The notes: generated by a model not told the origin, from the sequence alone. 64,000 nucleotides of DNA from Moniliella sp. 'wahieum' (GCA_003971905.1 RSEE01000091.1:124001-188000); one strand, 5' to 3'; shown: positions 24,268 through 35,645, numbered from the stretch's first letter. Made by a program: numbers and translations.

Positions 24268-25050
24268 CCTCGACTTGCTTGACTTGCTCGACTCGACGCG
24301 CTCAAGCAGGCTGCGTTGATCGACTTGATGGCCGTGATGGCCTTGTGGGGGTTGGCCTGGACGATGCGCACGAGAAGCAACACGATGTGGGGGCACTTTC
24401 TCGCGCACAGCCCTTGTTGCTTGCCTCGACGCGGAAAGTGCAGGGCGCGCAGCAGGTCACGTGCCGGGTGTCACCTCCTCGCTGGTTACGTCATCTGGCT
24501 GCTCCTGGCGGGTCGACGCAGAGGAATTAAGCAGAGCGTTCCGTTGATCAGTTGAGCAGAGCGATAAATGACACCACCTCCCCCCCATGCATCCCTCGCA
24601 CGCGCCTCGCCCCTCGCCACCCCACCAGCGCCCCCGCCCAACGCACCTCTTCCCGACGCTTCTTCACGCATTCCCTGCCCTCTCTCCCCCATCCCCCCAT
24701 ACCGGATGCGGTACCCGGCCATGTGGCTGCTCCCCGGCGCGGTACTTTCGACTTGACCAGTCAGAACCGTCCTAGCCTTTCACCTCCTTTCGCCCCCCCC
24801 CTCCATTCCCAGCAAACCACGTCCCCGTCCCCGTCCAGCACGTCCAGGTCCGCCGCGCGAAATATCCCAGAGTGCTACACCCTCGGCTCCCAATCTCGTG
24901 CCAGCCGCCTCGGCTCTCCCTCCGCCCACGCTTCCCCACCATCCCTCCCCATCCACAACAGCTGCCCCCCTTCCATCCCTTCCCCTCGTATCCCCCACCC
25001 AACTCCAAACTTTGCAGCCCCCATCTTTATCCCCTAGGCCCAGCAACAAG
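24268..25050. other. Divergent intergenic region
   Basis: C-rich on the plus strand (24570-25040), with pyrimidine tracts ahead of the plus-strand gene start at 25051. It probably holds promoters for the kinesin (-) and for the RAD51-motif gene (+). Long proline-rich open frames here are composition artefacts. Confidence 0.45.
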
Positions 25051-26286
25051 ATGGCGCCCATCCCCAGCTCTGACTTATCAGATGAACCGTCTGAGTCGCA
25101 ACACGTCCAGCCAGCTCTCCCAGGCCTCCTTCGCGTCCTTTACGGAAGCGTCCGATGTAGCCGAATCGGAGGAAGACGAGTACCAGCCCGGTCCTTCCAG
25201 GCCCGGCCGAGGCACGAAACGCGAATCTCGTCGGAGGATGTAGCTGCGATCCAGGCGGCTCTGGGGCCCCAGAAACGTCAAACCCGGTCTGCGCGTCAAC
25301 GCGCGGCTCGCATATCATCATGACGAGGTGCCGGCATCCGATGAGGAACAAGTCTTGCCCAAATCATCGTCCACTCGCTCAAGGCCCAAACGCAGGACAC
25401 CTTCCCCTACCAAACGGGCACGCAAACCCGTTCACGTAGTCGAATCGGACGATGAGAGAGCGGGAAGGAGGATGCGGGAGTGCCAACATCCAATTTCGAA
25501 CAGGTACCACCCTCGGATGATGAGCAGATTGGATGGATTCTCCCAGCCCCCCGCCTGCCAAACGCGGACGCAAAGAAGCTACTACCAGTAAGGGTACGCG
25601 TAAAAGACGACCGCCAAAAATTCACCAACCAAGAAACCGCCTTCCAAGAACAAGGCAAGATCTTCCCGTCCATCTTTGGCTGTCCATTCCGACCGTGACG
25701 AACTTTCTCCCCCCTCCAACTTCGGAAACCAAAGATCCCATGCCTTCGGTCGGGAGACGTCGCCTCCAGCCGTCGAGGATACAACGATCCTACCCGTCAC
25801 CCCTGCTCCGGCTGGTGATGGGGCTCATTCTTCTTCAGGGACCGTGCCCGCATCTACGGGCGATGTATCATTCGATACGTCCCATGGCAACATCAGCATC
25901 ACCTCCACCGGCTCTGTATCACAAAAGGGCAGGCGATCCTTCTATGGAAAGCGTGCGTATTTTCCTCTGCTTCGCCTATCGATCTTATCATTCTGTGCTG
26001 ACTCCTGCGCTCAGCCCTCACTTCCGTCCTCTCTCTCCTGGCATGTCTCCTCGAGTTGGTCTGACCCGACGCATGCACATCCCTTCCCTCCACCCGTTTC
26101 CACTCGTAAACCCGCTCGCCCCCCCCTCGCGCCGGTAGACCTTACCGCCAAGCAACGGTCAAAAAAGGCGGGTCAAGCTTAGGCGCGCATCGAGTCTACT
26201 CAGATTGTGATACAGAGGAGGAAGAGGAACGGTTGGCCGAACAGCGACGCAAGCAGTTTGACGAGGTCGACGAGGGCTACCTCTAG
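25051..26286 (+). CDS. Charged nuclear protein with a probable C-terminal RAD51-interacting motif
   Basis: Start MAPIPSSDLSDEPSES. The first part is acidic/Ser-rich (QLSQASFASFTEASD, AESEEDEY), followed by a basic segment with nuclear-localisation character (RPKRRTPSPTKRARKP). Three acidic repeats have related form: PASDEEQVLP, VVESDDERAG and PPSDDEQIGW. After an intron (25953-26014) comes LSPGMSPRVGLTRRMHIPSL followed by HP (about 26035-26100), then a basic linker (LTAKQRSKKG) and an acidic end (EEEEERLAEQRRKQFDEVDE, GYL). The block PRVGL-[ST]-RR-x3-P-x-LHP resembles the RAD51-binding motif of RAD51AP1-type proteins, judged from memory. The product would then assist homologous recombination. 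Five or so frame breaks make exact residues uncertain. Convergent with the oxygenase gene. Confidence 0.5.
25953..26014 (+). other. Intron of the RAD51-motif gene
   Basis: Donor GTGCGT and acceptor CTCAG give a 62-nt intron. Splicing joins GGAAAGC to CCCTCAC so that codon GCC is completed and the reading frame enters the GLTRR motif block. Confidence 0.6.
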
Positions 26287-26508
26287 GTTGCCCACCCCCC
26301 CCCAAACTTACATTTGGTCCCAGGACCCTGTTATCGCATGGACTTCATCTTTCTTTCATCAGTACTACCAGAGGGTTCGTGGGGCACGTTGGATGCTGCC
26401 TTCAATGGATACAATGAAAACGAGCAACATGTACGAATGGCAATGTGGGAAATCGGATCTGTGAGAGCAGTGCAGGGGAAAGGTACTGTCTGTCTGGTGC
26501 TAAGTTTT

Positions 26509-27460
26509 TTACAATTCGTCAAAGGGACCACCCAGCTCAGCGACAATCTCAGCCGCCGAGGAAATGTGGTGGATGCCCCGGCCGAGGAGGAGACGGTGAT
26601 GTAACCAGCCACCAAATCACCCTCGTACAGAGCCGCCTGATAAGGGCTGCGTGTCTTGTCTAAGCTCTCCACGCCCTTGAGAGGGGGGATGATGCGTGAG
26701 GACTTGTGCCCGTTGCTAACCTCAATCAGCTCTTCGGACTTTACCTGTAAGATGGCCTGTTTGGCCACCATACAGGTACGGCACTCCTCTGCGACCATAA
26801 ACCTCGTTCCGGCAAACACGCCCGCTGCACCAAGGGCTCGAGCGGCAGCCGCGGTGCGGTGGTTGTACACACCTCCAGCAGCCAAGACGGGGATGTGGAG
26901 GGCATCAACAATTTGTGGTACAATAACCATCGTCGACACATCGTTTCCACTCAGTAGCCCGCCTGATTCGTGCCCTGTTGCAACGTAAATGTGCACCCCA
27001 GCCTGCTCAGCAGCCAGGGCTTTGCTAACGGTAGGAGTGATGTCCCGATAAACGATGGTTACACCACCGCACGGAATCGGTCCAGGTAAGGAGCTGCCTC
27101 AGAGAGCGGGTGGTGGTTGACAAATGACGACTGGCACGTTCTCCTCCACAATCACATCGGCCGCAATGGTAGGCCAGATCGCCATGTAATCCACTGCCCC
27201 CTTCGCGGGGGGACGATGAAGTTGACGCCGAAAGGGTGGGTGGTGAGGGTACGAAGTTTGCGCACCTCGGCACGTAGCTGCTCGCGCGCCTCGCCCAGGT
27301 CGCGCATCGGGGTGGTGCGACCGGCGCTGGGGCCAAGGGTGCCCAGTCCACCGGCATTGCTCACTGCCGCAGCTAGCTCAGCGAGGTGATCCAGGAGCAA
27401 GGTGCTTGCACAACGGGGTGTCGAATGCCGAGCAGGTCCTGCACACGCTTTCTCGGTCAT
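26509..27460 (-). CDS. Nitronate monooxygenase (2-nitropropane dioxygenase family, FMN)
   Basis: Flavoenzyme of TIM-barrel fold that oxidises alkyl nitronates, including the toxic 3-nitropropionate type. Seen: AELAAAVSNAGGLGTLGPSA, then LRTLTTHPFGVNFIVPP, the catalytic-His region YVATGHESGGLLSGND, the FMN-phosphate region HIPVLAAGGVYNHRTAAAA and LGAAGVFAGTRFM. The C-terminus reads YITVSSSAG and, one frame over, GIHHISSAAEIVAELGGPFD, EL, with the stop at 26509. Start MTEKACAG at 27460. The central barrel (27030-27150) is broken by frame changes. The final shift is at a four-G run that needs five. Confidence 0.88.
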
Positions 27461-28713
27461 CGTGCTCGGTGGGAGAGGGGGGGAGATGGTCGGGGGGTTA
27501 CAGCGGGGTGCCTGCTTCAAGTCCCGCCGGGAGAGGGGGGCTGCTTAAATCTACTTGAGCCCACAGCTAAAAGGTCCGGGCCGAACTGGGACTGACCAAT
27601 CAACGTAGTCAATATGTCCGGGCCGAGAAATCCGACGCATCGGACATGTGATCGTCGCGAGTGGCTGCCAGTGGTCCCGACCTGTCCCGACCGCCCCCCG
27701 GGGCCGGAACAGGCCGGAACAGCCGGAACGGGAAGGTGTGATCCTGGTGATCAGTGATCGATCGGTCATCCTTTTTCAAGGGTGTTAATTACTCCCAGCG
27801 CTCCCCACGCTATATGATGCGTGGCAGCGCAGCATATTTTTGCCACCTTCTTGCCACCATCGACTCCACTGCCCCTGCCCCCTTCTAGCTAACCCACGAG
27901 CCACTGATGGGCGTGCTCCCCTGTGTCTGTGTTGTGGCTTTGCTTTTACGTCCGCACCCCACACGTTTTCGCCCTCCCCCCTCTCCCCTTAATTCTCCCT
28001 ACATTTTCCTGTCTCCTCTCTCCATCCACATGCGTCCCTTTGATATATACGGGACCACACAGGCAGCCGGTTATGTGGAGGTTATCTCTCCAGTGCCCTG
28101 CACTCGTAGATCTCGTCGAAGCACACACCGGTCGCGCGATAGTCTCGTAACGCGTATAACACGACAAAGGACAACGATCCACACTGCGGATATCCTCCGC
28201 AGCCACAGCCACTGTGCGTGCCATACGTCACCGGTGGCCCGAAATATTAAGCTCAGCCTCTGTAGTGGCCCACACCGCGACGGCGCCAACATGTGTCAGG
28301 GTATTGCCTCATAAACGGTATCGGTAAGTCTTGGGGAGGGGACTTTGGGAGGGGACTGTTGTTCACGACGTTCACGGGATATCGAGGGGGTCTTGGGGAG
28401 GTGGTACGCGCGGCGGGAGGCCGCCTGAGGCCTGAGGCCAGAGGATGGAAAGGGGGCTCCTTTAATTGTGGGTCGCAAAGGAGGATACGATAAAAACTTT
28501 CTCATGCAGGCTGATGCAACTGGTGTGCCTGATGTGTCTGGTGTGCCTGATGCAGGAGACAATGATTAATGATGGGTTAAACCACAGGCACAGGAGAAGC
28601 CCAGGTTGGATTGAACGTTGATTAGACTGCTGATATATAATCTCCGCGATCCCCCCGCAAACACCGCTGATCGCGCGCCCTATTCCCCCCCCTCTTCGCT
28701 ACCATCAACTTCG
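27461..28713. other. Intergenic region
   Basis: Between the oxygenase start and F-box gene 1. Contains a CCGGAACA repeat (27700-27730), a pyrimidine-rich stretch (27920-28030), a GAGGCCTGAGGCC repeat (28410-28440) and a CTGATG(C)-TGGTGTGCCTGATG repeat (28508-28555). No coding signal. Confidence 0.5.
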
Positions 28714-31040
28714 ATGCTCAACCGCTTTCCCTTTGAGATCCTTCTGCAAATCGCCATCAGCGGCCACCTCGCACCTCGTGAACTCATCCACCTGTCGTGG
28801 ACGTGTCAAGGTACTCACACCCCTCCTGCATGTGCAGCCCCAAGCATCACCCTATATGCTAGGAAACGGCATCTGTAGTATCCAGGCCTCCATGTCGGAT
28901 CCGCTAACTCTCTGTGCTCTTTCCAGGTCTACATGCCACTTTGCAAGACGAAACGCTGTGGCACCATGTCGCTTTAATTCTTCTTCGTCTTCCATCTATG
29001 GCCACCACTCTCCCCAGGCCGCCGAGTGTGCCGGGTTTAAGGTCGCACCGCGCACGTGGCAGGGACTGCTCGTTGCTTGTGAGATGCTGGAGGAAGTGTT
29101 TGGGTGGACCATGACGGGAACCTCTCTGCGTCCTAAGCGTTCCACCTCTCACCGGATTGGTCATCCATTTATGCGACGACGCACTCGGCATAAAAAAGAA
29201 TCCGATTCATCTCTATGCCCGCACGTCGCCTCTGCTCTTCTCCCTCGTGTTCGGTGCGACGCGGCTGTGGGCCTGTGTGAGCGAGCAGAGTCGCCCCTGC
29301 CCACGTTTGCCCCTCCGGCACGGGCTATGGACCGGCGCCGAGTCAAAGGATTTGACGATCCCCGATGTTATGTGTTGACTGACGTGGTTGTGATGGAAGA
29401 TGTGTGCGAGTCCTCTCAATCCGGCCACATCTGGTCATGTCCGGCACCGGAAGAAGATACTTTTGGTGGGGCGGCGGTACTGGAAAGAAGGCTGGCTTTT
29501 GCTCAAATGGAGAACCAAAATGCCCAAGACGATGTCGGTAGACGACCCCCGGTACCACCGCTCTCGCGTGTCAGTATATCGAACAAGGGAAGACGGCCTT
29601 GGGGATTGCAAACCCATGAAAGAGCGAACTGGGACAAAGCCTATGACGTGCTGTACTCAGAATATCAATTTGCTGCAATCGTGCAGTACCCTTATCTGTT
29701 TACCTTGTAAGTGTATCGTCATCCTAAAATGAGAAGCGTGTGAACACGTTGTGCCTGACTTCTATGTACGATCACGGTGATTTTCATCAGGGGTTCCGTA
29801 CCCGGCCCATCCAACGCCCAGTCTGAACTCACCACTTACAACCTTCTCACCCAAAAGAGGGGTTGTGACACTAAACCTCGATTTTAGAGAAGGGTATTAT
29901 GGTCGTATCTGCTTGCATATCCATGGGAAATGGGCCTACCTTTGGAACGAACGTGCTTGGAGCGTGTTCGATCGTGAGACCGGCACCCGCCTCTCCAATT
30001 TTGCTCAGCTCATGTCTCCCAAAGCTGGAATGAATATGCGCCGGTCCTATTTTACTCTCCATGGCCTAGCCACACCTCATGGTCACTCGTACCTACGACG
30101 CGCGACTACGCTACCAGATTTGGACGACCCTGAACCTTTGTGGTGGTTTTCAGCCTGGCCCTTAACAGACACATGGGTCTTTCTGCTCCCCCAGCGAACG
30201 GCGGGCCAGATACGTTTAGTGTTGGTCAAGAACTACTCTTCCTTATTAACCCCAAACTCCCCAAACCCTGATCCCTGGATGGCGGCCATCGATATCGGTC
30301 CCTCACAACCCCCGGAAACATACCGACGTACTGGGAGTGGAAGCCAGCCACAGAGGCCAAGTGCGATCTCCTTATTGATGACGGTCGAGGCCTTCTCCCT
30401 GTCATGGTTTCCAACTGGCACGTTCAAGTGTCCCATGACCAATTAACTGACCGCGTTATTGGCCAATACAAATCGTTCGATGGCAAACCTTCCCTCCTGA
30501 AGAAACCTCGGCCTACAACTCAAGTTGTTGGCTCGATGCGGATGGTTTTGATCGATTGGAAGTATGCTTCGCGGGCGGACGAGATTCGCATCACTGACCT
30601 CCCCCTGCCTGCGGTGAGGATGGACGCGTCGAAGCCTGAGCCAATAGTGTTGGGTACGAACTTTTCCCTTCCGGGCCCATGCGCGGAGGGGACCAAATGG
30701 CTGGGCATTATGCACAGTCCCCGACAACTCCTACCCACCTCCAGCGTGCTCACATCAGCCGGTGCCACCGTCGCATGCACCTCTTTTAGGGCCTCCTTGG
30801 AAATGGTTATCGCGCAAGTACGTACTCCTTTCCAATCGGCATACAGTGCAATATGGTTAACCCCAGGGTGTCTAGTGTGTGACGAAGGAGAAAGCACGGC
30901 TGAACGCCATCCTCCAAAAGGTCACCCCTCAGGACACCGACGGGCCAATAAGCGATGGACTGGGAAAGGAGGCCGACCTGCCCTATGTGGTGCACTGGGA
31001 CTGGGGCACGCAGGCACACGACTGGCTGAGGACCCATTAA
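28714..31040 (+). CDS. F-box protein, copy 1 (largest and best preserved of a local family)
   Basis: Likely substrate receptor of an SCF ubiquitin ligase. The N-terminal F-box reads MLNRFPFEILLQIAISGHLA, PRELIHLSWTCQ and, after an intron (28811-28926), GLHATLQDETLWHHVALILL. The rest has no named domain. It has Trp-rich, beta-propeller-like segments such as KWAYLWNERAWSVFDRETGT, SYFTLHGLATPHGHSYL and LTDTWVFLL. A second intron is 29707-29790 and a third starts at 30818 (GTACGT) and ends near 30887. The C-terminus is VVHWDWGTQAHDWLRTH. Frame breaks occur near 29000 and in the middle. The whole length is matched by copy 2 on the other strand and the start by copy 3. No transposase is seen nearby. 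Confidence 0.72.
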
Positions 31041-31783
31041 GTTTCTGGAGTTGCGGTGGCCATATTGCTGGGGTGCGGCAAGTGCCCTGAACTACCTTGG
31101 TCTAGTCGTAGTACCCTGTTGATACATAATCCGCAATACCTTCGTCCCTTCATCGATTGCTAATCTGGCGAAAGCACCTTCTCAACTATGTGGAGGGCGC
31201 CACCAGAGATATCCTTTTGGACGGTTACGCGTTACGCCCCTCGCAGGCGTGCGTCACCGATCAACTTGGGGCCGTTGTGCAGGGGACCTAGCACTGCCCT
31301 CTAGCAACCGGGCCCAGGATTTCTATTGACGCTGACAGCCCAACTGGAGGGCAGCCAAATCACTGCCCAGGATGCTTGAGCGAACCTGTTTGGCATAGCA
31401 TTGCTGTTATTTCTGCCGATGCAATCAGTTGCGTACAGGGGTCTCGCGACGCGTTTCATACTTTAGCGTGCTTCTCGTAATAAAAGGGGTAAGAGCACGC
31501 GGCTGGACGAGAAGTGGAGTCGACAAATAGAAACATTGCGCATCAAATGTTCATTTCAAATTTAAGTTTAGGGTTGGTCGGCGATTTGTCGACGGCGCAA
31601 TAAAATGCTGGCGCATGGGGAGCCAGTACCATGCCGATTCCTTGCTGCGGCTGTGAAGGCCAATGGGACAGGGACAGTGCCTTGCTCTGAGCGCAGTACT
31701 GCGCTCGCTTTGCCGGATGTCGGTTGTCTGCTTTCGCAAGCCCGACTTCGCGGTTTGCTGTCCACCACACCAAGCGATCTGAG
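31041..31783. other. Intergenic region upstream of the ubiquitin-L40 gene
   Basis: Includes the promoter and 5' untranslated exon of the ribosomal gene. The stretch 31420-31560 is AT-richer. I see no other gene. Confidence 0.5.
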
Positions 31784-32013
31784 GTGAGTCCCGACTTGAG
31801 TCGACTCTGGGGCAAGTGAGAGGGGATTGCGTCTCTGGCTACATGGATTCAGGGGTGTGCCGCTACGCTTGTCCTGACCTTGTCCTGATCCCCCTACCGC
31901 GGTGGTCCAGGAGTTGTCCCAGCCAAGGACGGCGATGCCCCTCTCGCCACATCTTCTGGCCACTTGTTGGGATCTTGACGTACTAACGCGCTGTCATCTC
32001 CTTTTCATTCCAG
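31784..32013 (+). other. Probable 5' UTR intron of the ubiquitin-L40 gene
   Basis: Donor GAG/GTGAGT, an exact TACTAAC branch site at 31981-31987 and a CATTCCAG acceptor at 32013, ten bases before the ATG. Leader introns just upstream of the start are common in fungal ribosomal protein genes. Confidence 0.6.
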
Positions 32014-32023
32014 GTCTTTCGAG

Positions 32024-32489
32024 ATGCAGATCTTCGTCAACTCTGTCCGGGGCAATACCCTGACCCTGGCTGTGGCCCCCGAGGCTACCGTCGAGTCGGT
32101 CAAGGCTCTCAACTTTGCGCGTGACGGCATCCCCGCCGCGGAGCAGCGCCTGCTCTACGGTGGCAAGCAGCTCGCCGATGGCCGCACCCTTGCCGACTAC
32201 GGCATCCAGAAGGACTCGACGCTGCACATGTCGCTGAGGTATGTTTGATCCCAACCTACAAGGAACGTGGCGATGGCGTCTGGGGTGTACTAACGGAAGT
32301 TGGCGTTGTATCTCTTAGCCTTCTGGGTGGTATCATTGAGCCCTCGCTCAAGGTGCTCGCCTCGAAGACCAACGTTGAAAAGCAGATCTGCCGCAAGTGC
32401 TACGCTCGTCTTCCTCCCGTGCGACCAACTGCCGGAAGCGCAAGTGCGGCCACTCGTCGCAGCTGCGCAAGAAGAAGGTCCTTAAGTAA
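32024..32489 (+). CDS. RPL40: Ubiquitin-like / 60S ribosomal protein L40 fusion with a diverged ubiquitin half
   Basis: Precursor whose ubiquitin-like half is cleaved after Gly76 to release ribosomal protein L40. Exon 1 (32024-32238) and exon 2 (32319-32489) are joined by an 80-nt intron with a GTACTAAC branch site. The ubiquitin half aligns over 76 residues without a gap: [20 protein letters not shown] at the start, then [20 protein letters not shown] and [16 protein letters not shown]. It differs from standard ubiquitin at many positions that are invariant elsewhere: K6N, K11N, K29L, K33R, L8V, I44L, V70S, R72S and R74L. K27, K48, K63 and GG are kept. The L40 half is conserved: [48 protein letters not shown] frame break at 32416-32418 (three C where four are needed) separates LPP from RATNC; an error is very likely there. 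Confidence 0.92.
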
Positions 32490-32739
32490 ATGCGACCCCG
32501 CTTAGATCTGTCTGGTCTCTGCCTTTGTCCATCCCTGGATATTGGTGGAGGCCGACGCCAAAAGATAGGGCCATTGGGGGAGGGTTTTCCTACCCCATTT
32601 TGACGTGCTAGGCTTGGGCACTGTCAAGGACAGTCAGCGCTTGCTCTGGCGTTGATCATTTTGCTCCCTGGCCTTGTTGTCAAGCCGCCTTTTCATGTCC
32701 CTATGCATGCGCTCCCCTAGCGTGTCTTCATGCATGCTG

Positions 32740-33130
32740 CTTAACTAATCGGCAAAGACTTGCATAGCGTTGCCCGACAGTTTATGGGACAATCAAACTG
32801 GTGCTTTGTTGGTGCGCACCGCATGGATGCAAGACGGAGAATACGTAAAGCGGCGCGATACCACAGAGGCTCCTCTTGCCAAGTAGCATGGAGACCTGGG
32901 ACGAGCACAGAGAGGTAGCGATTTGGGAACTGAGGTCTGGGTAACAATATACTACAGATGTCTCGCTTCTAACCCCCCCCCACAGGGCGATGCTTAGGGG
33001 AGCAAGAGGGAGCTGCGAGCGCCTTGTCACATCCATGAGGTCACGAGGTGCGATGTGGGCGCTGGTGGCGATATGCAGTACGATGTCAAAGAGAAGGCAG
33101 TCGAGCACCACTTGATGATGTGAAAGAGGA
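32740..33130 (-). pseudogene. F-box gene fossil
   Basis: Minus-strand remnant of the local F-box family. LDCLLFDIVLHIATSAHIAP and RDLMDV correspond to the F-box start; an intron-like gap with a C-rich tract follows; then GLHATWQEEPLWYRAALRIL matches exon 2. The frame ends after about 40 more codons, with no trace of the long C-terminal part. It is too short to be functional. It lies between the L40 gene and the hydrolase. Confidence 0.6.
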
Positions 33131-33379
33131 CGACCAGTGGCGTTTGCGGGGCTGAGATGAATATGCACCCGTTGAGATCCCAACCCGGCCCAGAACTCAG
33201 CCGGGTTTCACTATCACTGCACCTGTCTGCAACATCACGCATGCATCACGCACCTCAGCAGGTACCTGTGGTCATAGAAATAGCAGAGCCAACCCCGCAA
33301 CAAGAGGCTTGAAAACGCTTGCCCCCACCAGGCCCCACCCCCTCTGTTCTTGGACACACGGGGACCCACCATCGCCAGC

Positions 33380-34777
33380 ATGCAAATCAAGCTGGCCCCC
33401 GGCGCTCGCACTCACGTCCTTATTGCCCCCGAGCCCGTGCACACGCGTCCCCTCTCCCTCCTTGGCAACCAGTATACCATCCAGGCGAGCTCTTCCGCCC
33501 GTCCGCCAGTTCGCTGCGTGCCCTCCTTGTTCTCGCCAATGCGACCGGCGTGACCGCGAGTTTTTACCGCTTGTTTGCGCTCTGGTTTGCCTCCCAGGGC
33601 GTTGGGGTGGCAACATTTGACTACCGATGGACTGGACGCTCTATCCCCCCCGGCTACAGTGGCGATGATGGGGTGCGCGCGTGTCCAGACAATGTGAGCT
33701 TGACGGGGACATGGGCACGAGAAGACTTGCGGCTGGTTATCAGTGCGCTACGGGACGAAGCATTTGCCCTTTTGGGTGCGGCGGCGGACGAATTGGAGTT
33801 GACAGTGTTGGGTCATTCGTTGGGAGGGCATTTGGCCGCTGTCCAAGACGCTGCCTTTACTCTCAGGCCGAATCATGGTGGTCGTGGCCAGACCGTCTCT
33901 CGCATCCTCACTGTGGGCGGGGCGAACCCGCACTGGCGTATGCACACCCACACCTCCCCTGAGGCAGTGAAGCACTTTTGGCAACACATGATTGCCCGCG
34001 GATGATGACCGAGGGTGTCTTCCGTTCCTCTGCCGCTGGGCTGGGAGTAGATTATCCTGCCAGCCCTGGGTGGGAGTGGTATGAGTGGTAGGTGTCTCTT
34101 ACCACACATTTGAGGAACCGACGCCAAATACTGACCCGTAATGTTACCAGGATGATGCACCCGCTCTTTAGCCTGGCACGAGAGGAGAATGAGAACCACA
34201 TGCGTGCCAACTTGGCTGCCATCCCGTTGACCATACTCCAGTTCCAAGATGACAATATGATTCCCCTGGAGTACGTGTCGTTTCTCTATGGCTGGCGAGT
34301 TAGAATGTGTACTTATCATCATCTCTGTGGATTTGTGGACCCAGTGCCATGTTTGAAAAGATGGCAAGCCAATATGCGGCGGCACAGCCTCTCCCACTCA
34401 AGCTCGATCCGGCACTGCCGTATGACGAGGGTGTACTGCCCTATGGAGGGCATGTGCATCTCTTCCGTCCCGGCACTAACGGTGGCCCGTCCATCACCAC
34501 CGACAGCGTTGTTCTCCGGCGAGAAGATGTCTACTGGCCGTTCGTGCTCGCCTACGTCTTGCACGGGGAGGTGGACACAGACCTGCTGAGTCAAGTGCGA
34601 CTGTGCCACCGTACCATCGACTTTGCCCGTGCCAGGATGGAGGAGAAGGAAGCGCGCCGGGAGGAATGCGAGGCAGCACGAGTGGCAGGAGAGCCGATTC
34701 CGATATTTGAGCGGGCGGATGTAGAAGAAGCAGGGCCTGCCACGAGGCTGCAGGAACATCCCACTGCCCGGCTTTGA
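33380..34777 (+). CDS. Alpha/beta hydrolase (COG4757-like) with an extended C-terminus
   Basis: Start MQIKLAPGARTHVLIAPEP. The fold is shown by LVLANATGVTASFYRLFALW, VATFDYRWTGRSIPPG (the oxyanion/Tyr region of this group), and the nucleophile elbow LTVLGHSLGGHLAAV (33800-33845). Two short introns follow (about 34089-34151 and 34271-34344). The middle exon has MMHPLFSLAREENENHMRAN and PLTILQFQDDNMIPLE with the acid residue. The last exon has PYGGHVHLFRPG, with the likely catalytic His, and then DVYWPFVLAYVLHGEVDTDL. A highly charged helix (ARARMEEKEARREECEAARV) leads to the end HPTARL. The final ARL fits the peroxisomal PTS1 consensus. One frame break lies near 33480. The substrate is unknown. 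Confidence 0.72.
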
Positions 34778-34813
34778 TGGCCTACCAACTACTGCAATAG
34801 GCTGTCTATTGTT

Positions 34814-35645
34814 ACGGGCCGCGTCTCGGATCTAAGATGGTCTGATTCGAACTAAGGTCCTTCTGCTCTACCCACACCCAGTAGAGCGCGCTCCCAACTC
34901 CAACCAAGTTTGACCGTTGCTGGTCAAACCTTGTGCGGTGGCCCCGATGGTCACGCATCCGGTCGCACCTTGCTCAAGTTGAAGTCGGTGGCCATAATGA
35001 GGCCACCGCCAAGTTGTCGGTATCATTAATACAACAATACAACAATTTTCGCCGCGTTCCCGTTTCTCTCTTTCCATTGTGCCTGTGGCATCCAACCTCC
35101 CGTTTCTATGTCCCCCTTTGCACCCCTTCATTGTATGGTTTTCCTTTTAGATCTAGCCTGGACCCCTAGTTGGTGGGGATCTTTGCCCCTTTCATTTGCG
35201 CTGCCTTCAGCCTTTCCTGTTCACCACATCTGCCTTTTCTCCAGGCAATTGTCCACAACCTCGTCTCCACTTAGTTTCCTCCTTGCCATTCGATCTCGCC
35301 TTTGAACTCCCGTCTCCCCGCTCTCAGCGTTTCCAACAGTCAAGCCGGGCGAGCCCTCCTCTAGCCACGTCGAGTTCAGTACCAGTCTTGTCGCGTCGGT
35401 TTCTATTCGAGCCCCGCGAATCCGGCCCCTGCCAAGTCCTAGCTCTAACAGTGTTTGTCCTCTGCTTCCATTTCCCGTCCCTGAGCCTCGAAGGCTTCAG
35501 ACACGTCAGGACTGCCAAAGCAGGTGCATACCCATCCTTGTCACACACCTGCAGACATCCCTGTGCTCTACACCCAGATGCCACTCTCCTTGTCCCTAAT
35601 ATAGCTCTGATGCTCGGATCCCCCAACCAGCTAGTCAAGCACTAA
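34814..35645 (+). repeat. LTR-like dispersed repeat, copy A
   Basis: This matches 49858-50640 in the same order with many substitutions. The shared landmarks are TTACGGGC at the start, a GGTGGCCCCGA block, GGCC-AATGAGGCCACCG, pyrimidine-rich DNA with TTGGTGGGGATC or TTGATGGGGATC, and GGCTTCAGACACGT near the end. The start TGTTACGGGC is LTR-like. No internal retroelement coding is seen, so it would be a solo LTR or a related non-coding element. Confidence 0.4.

Noticed and set aside
34830..34905. tRNA gene on the minus strand of the LTR-like copy A
   Set aside because: A GTTCGAATC box and a partial stem are present, but no complete cloverleaf can be drawn and copy B does not keep the box.
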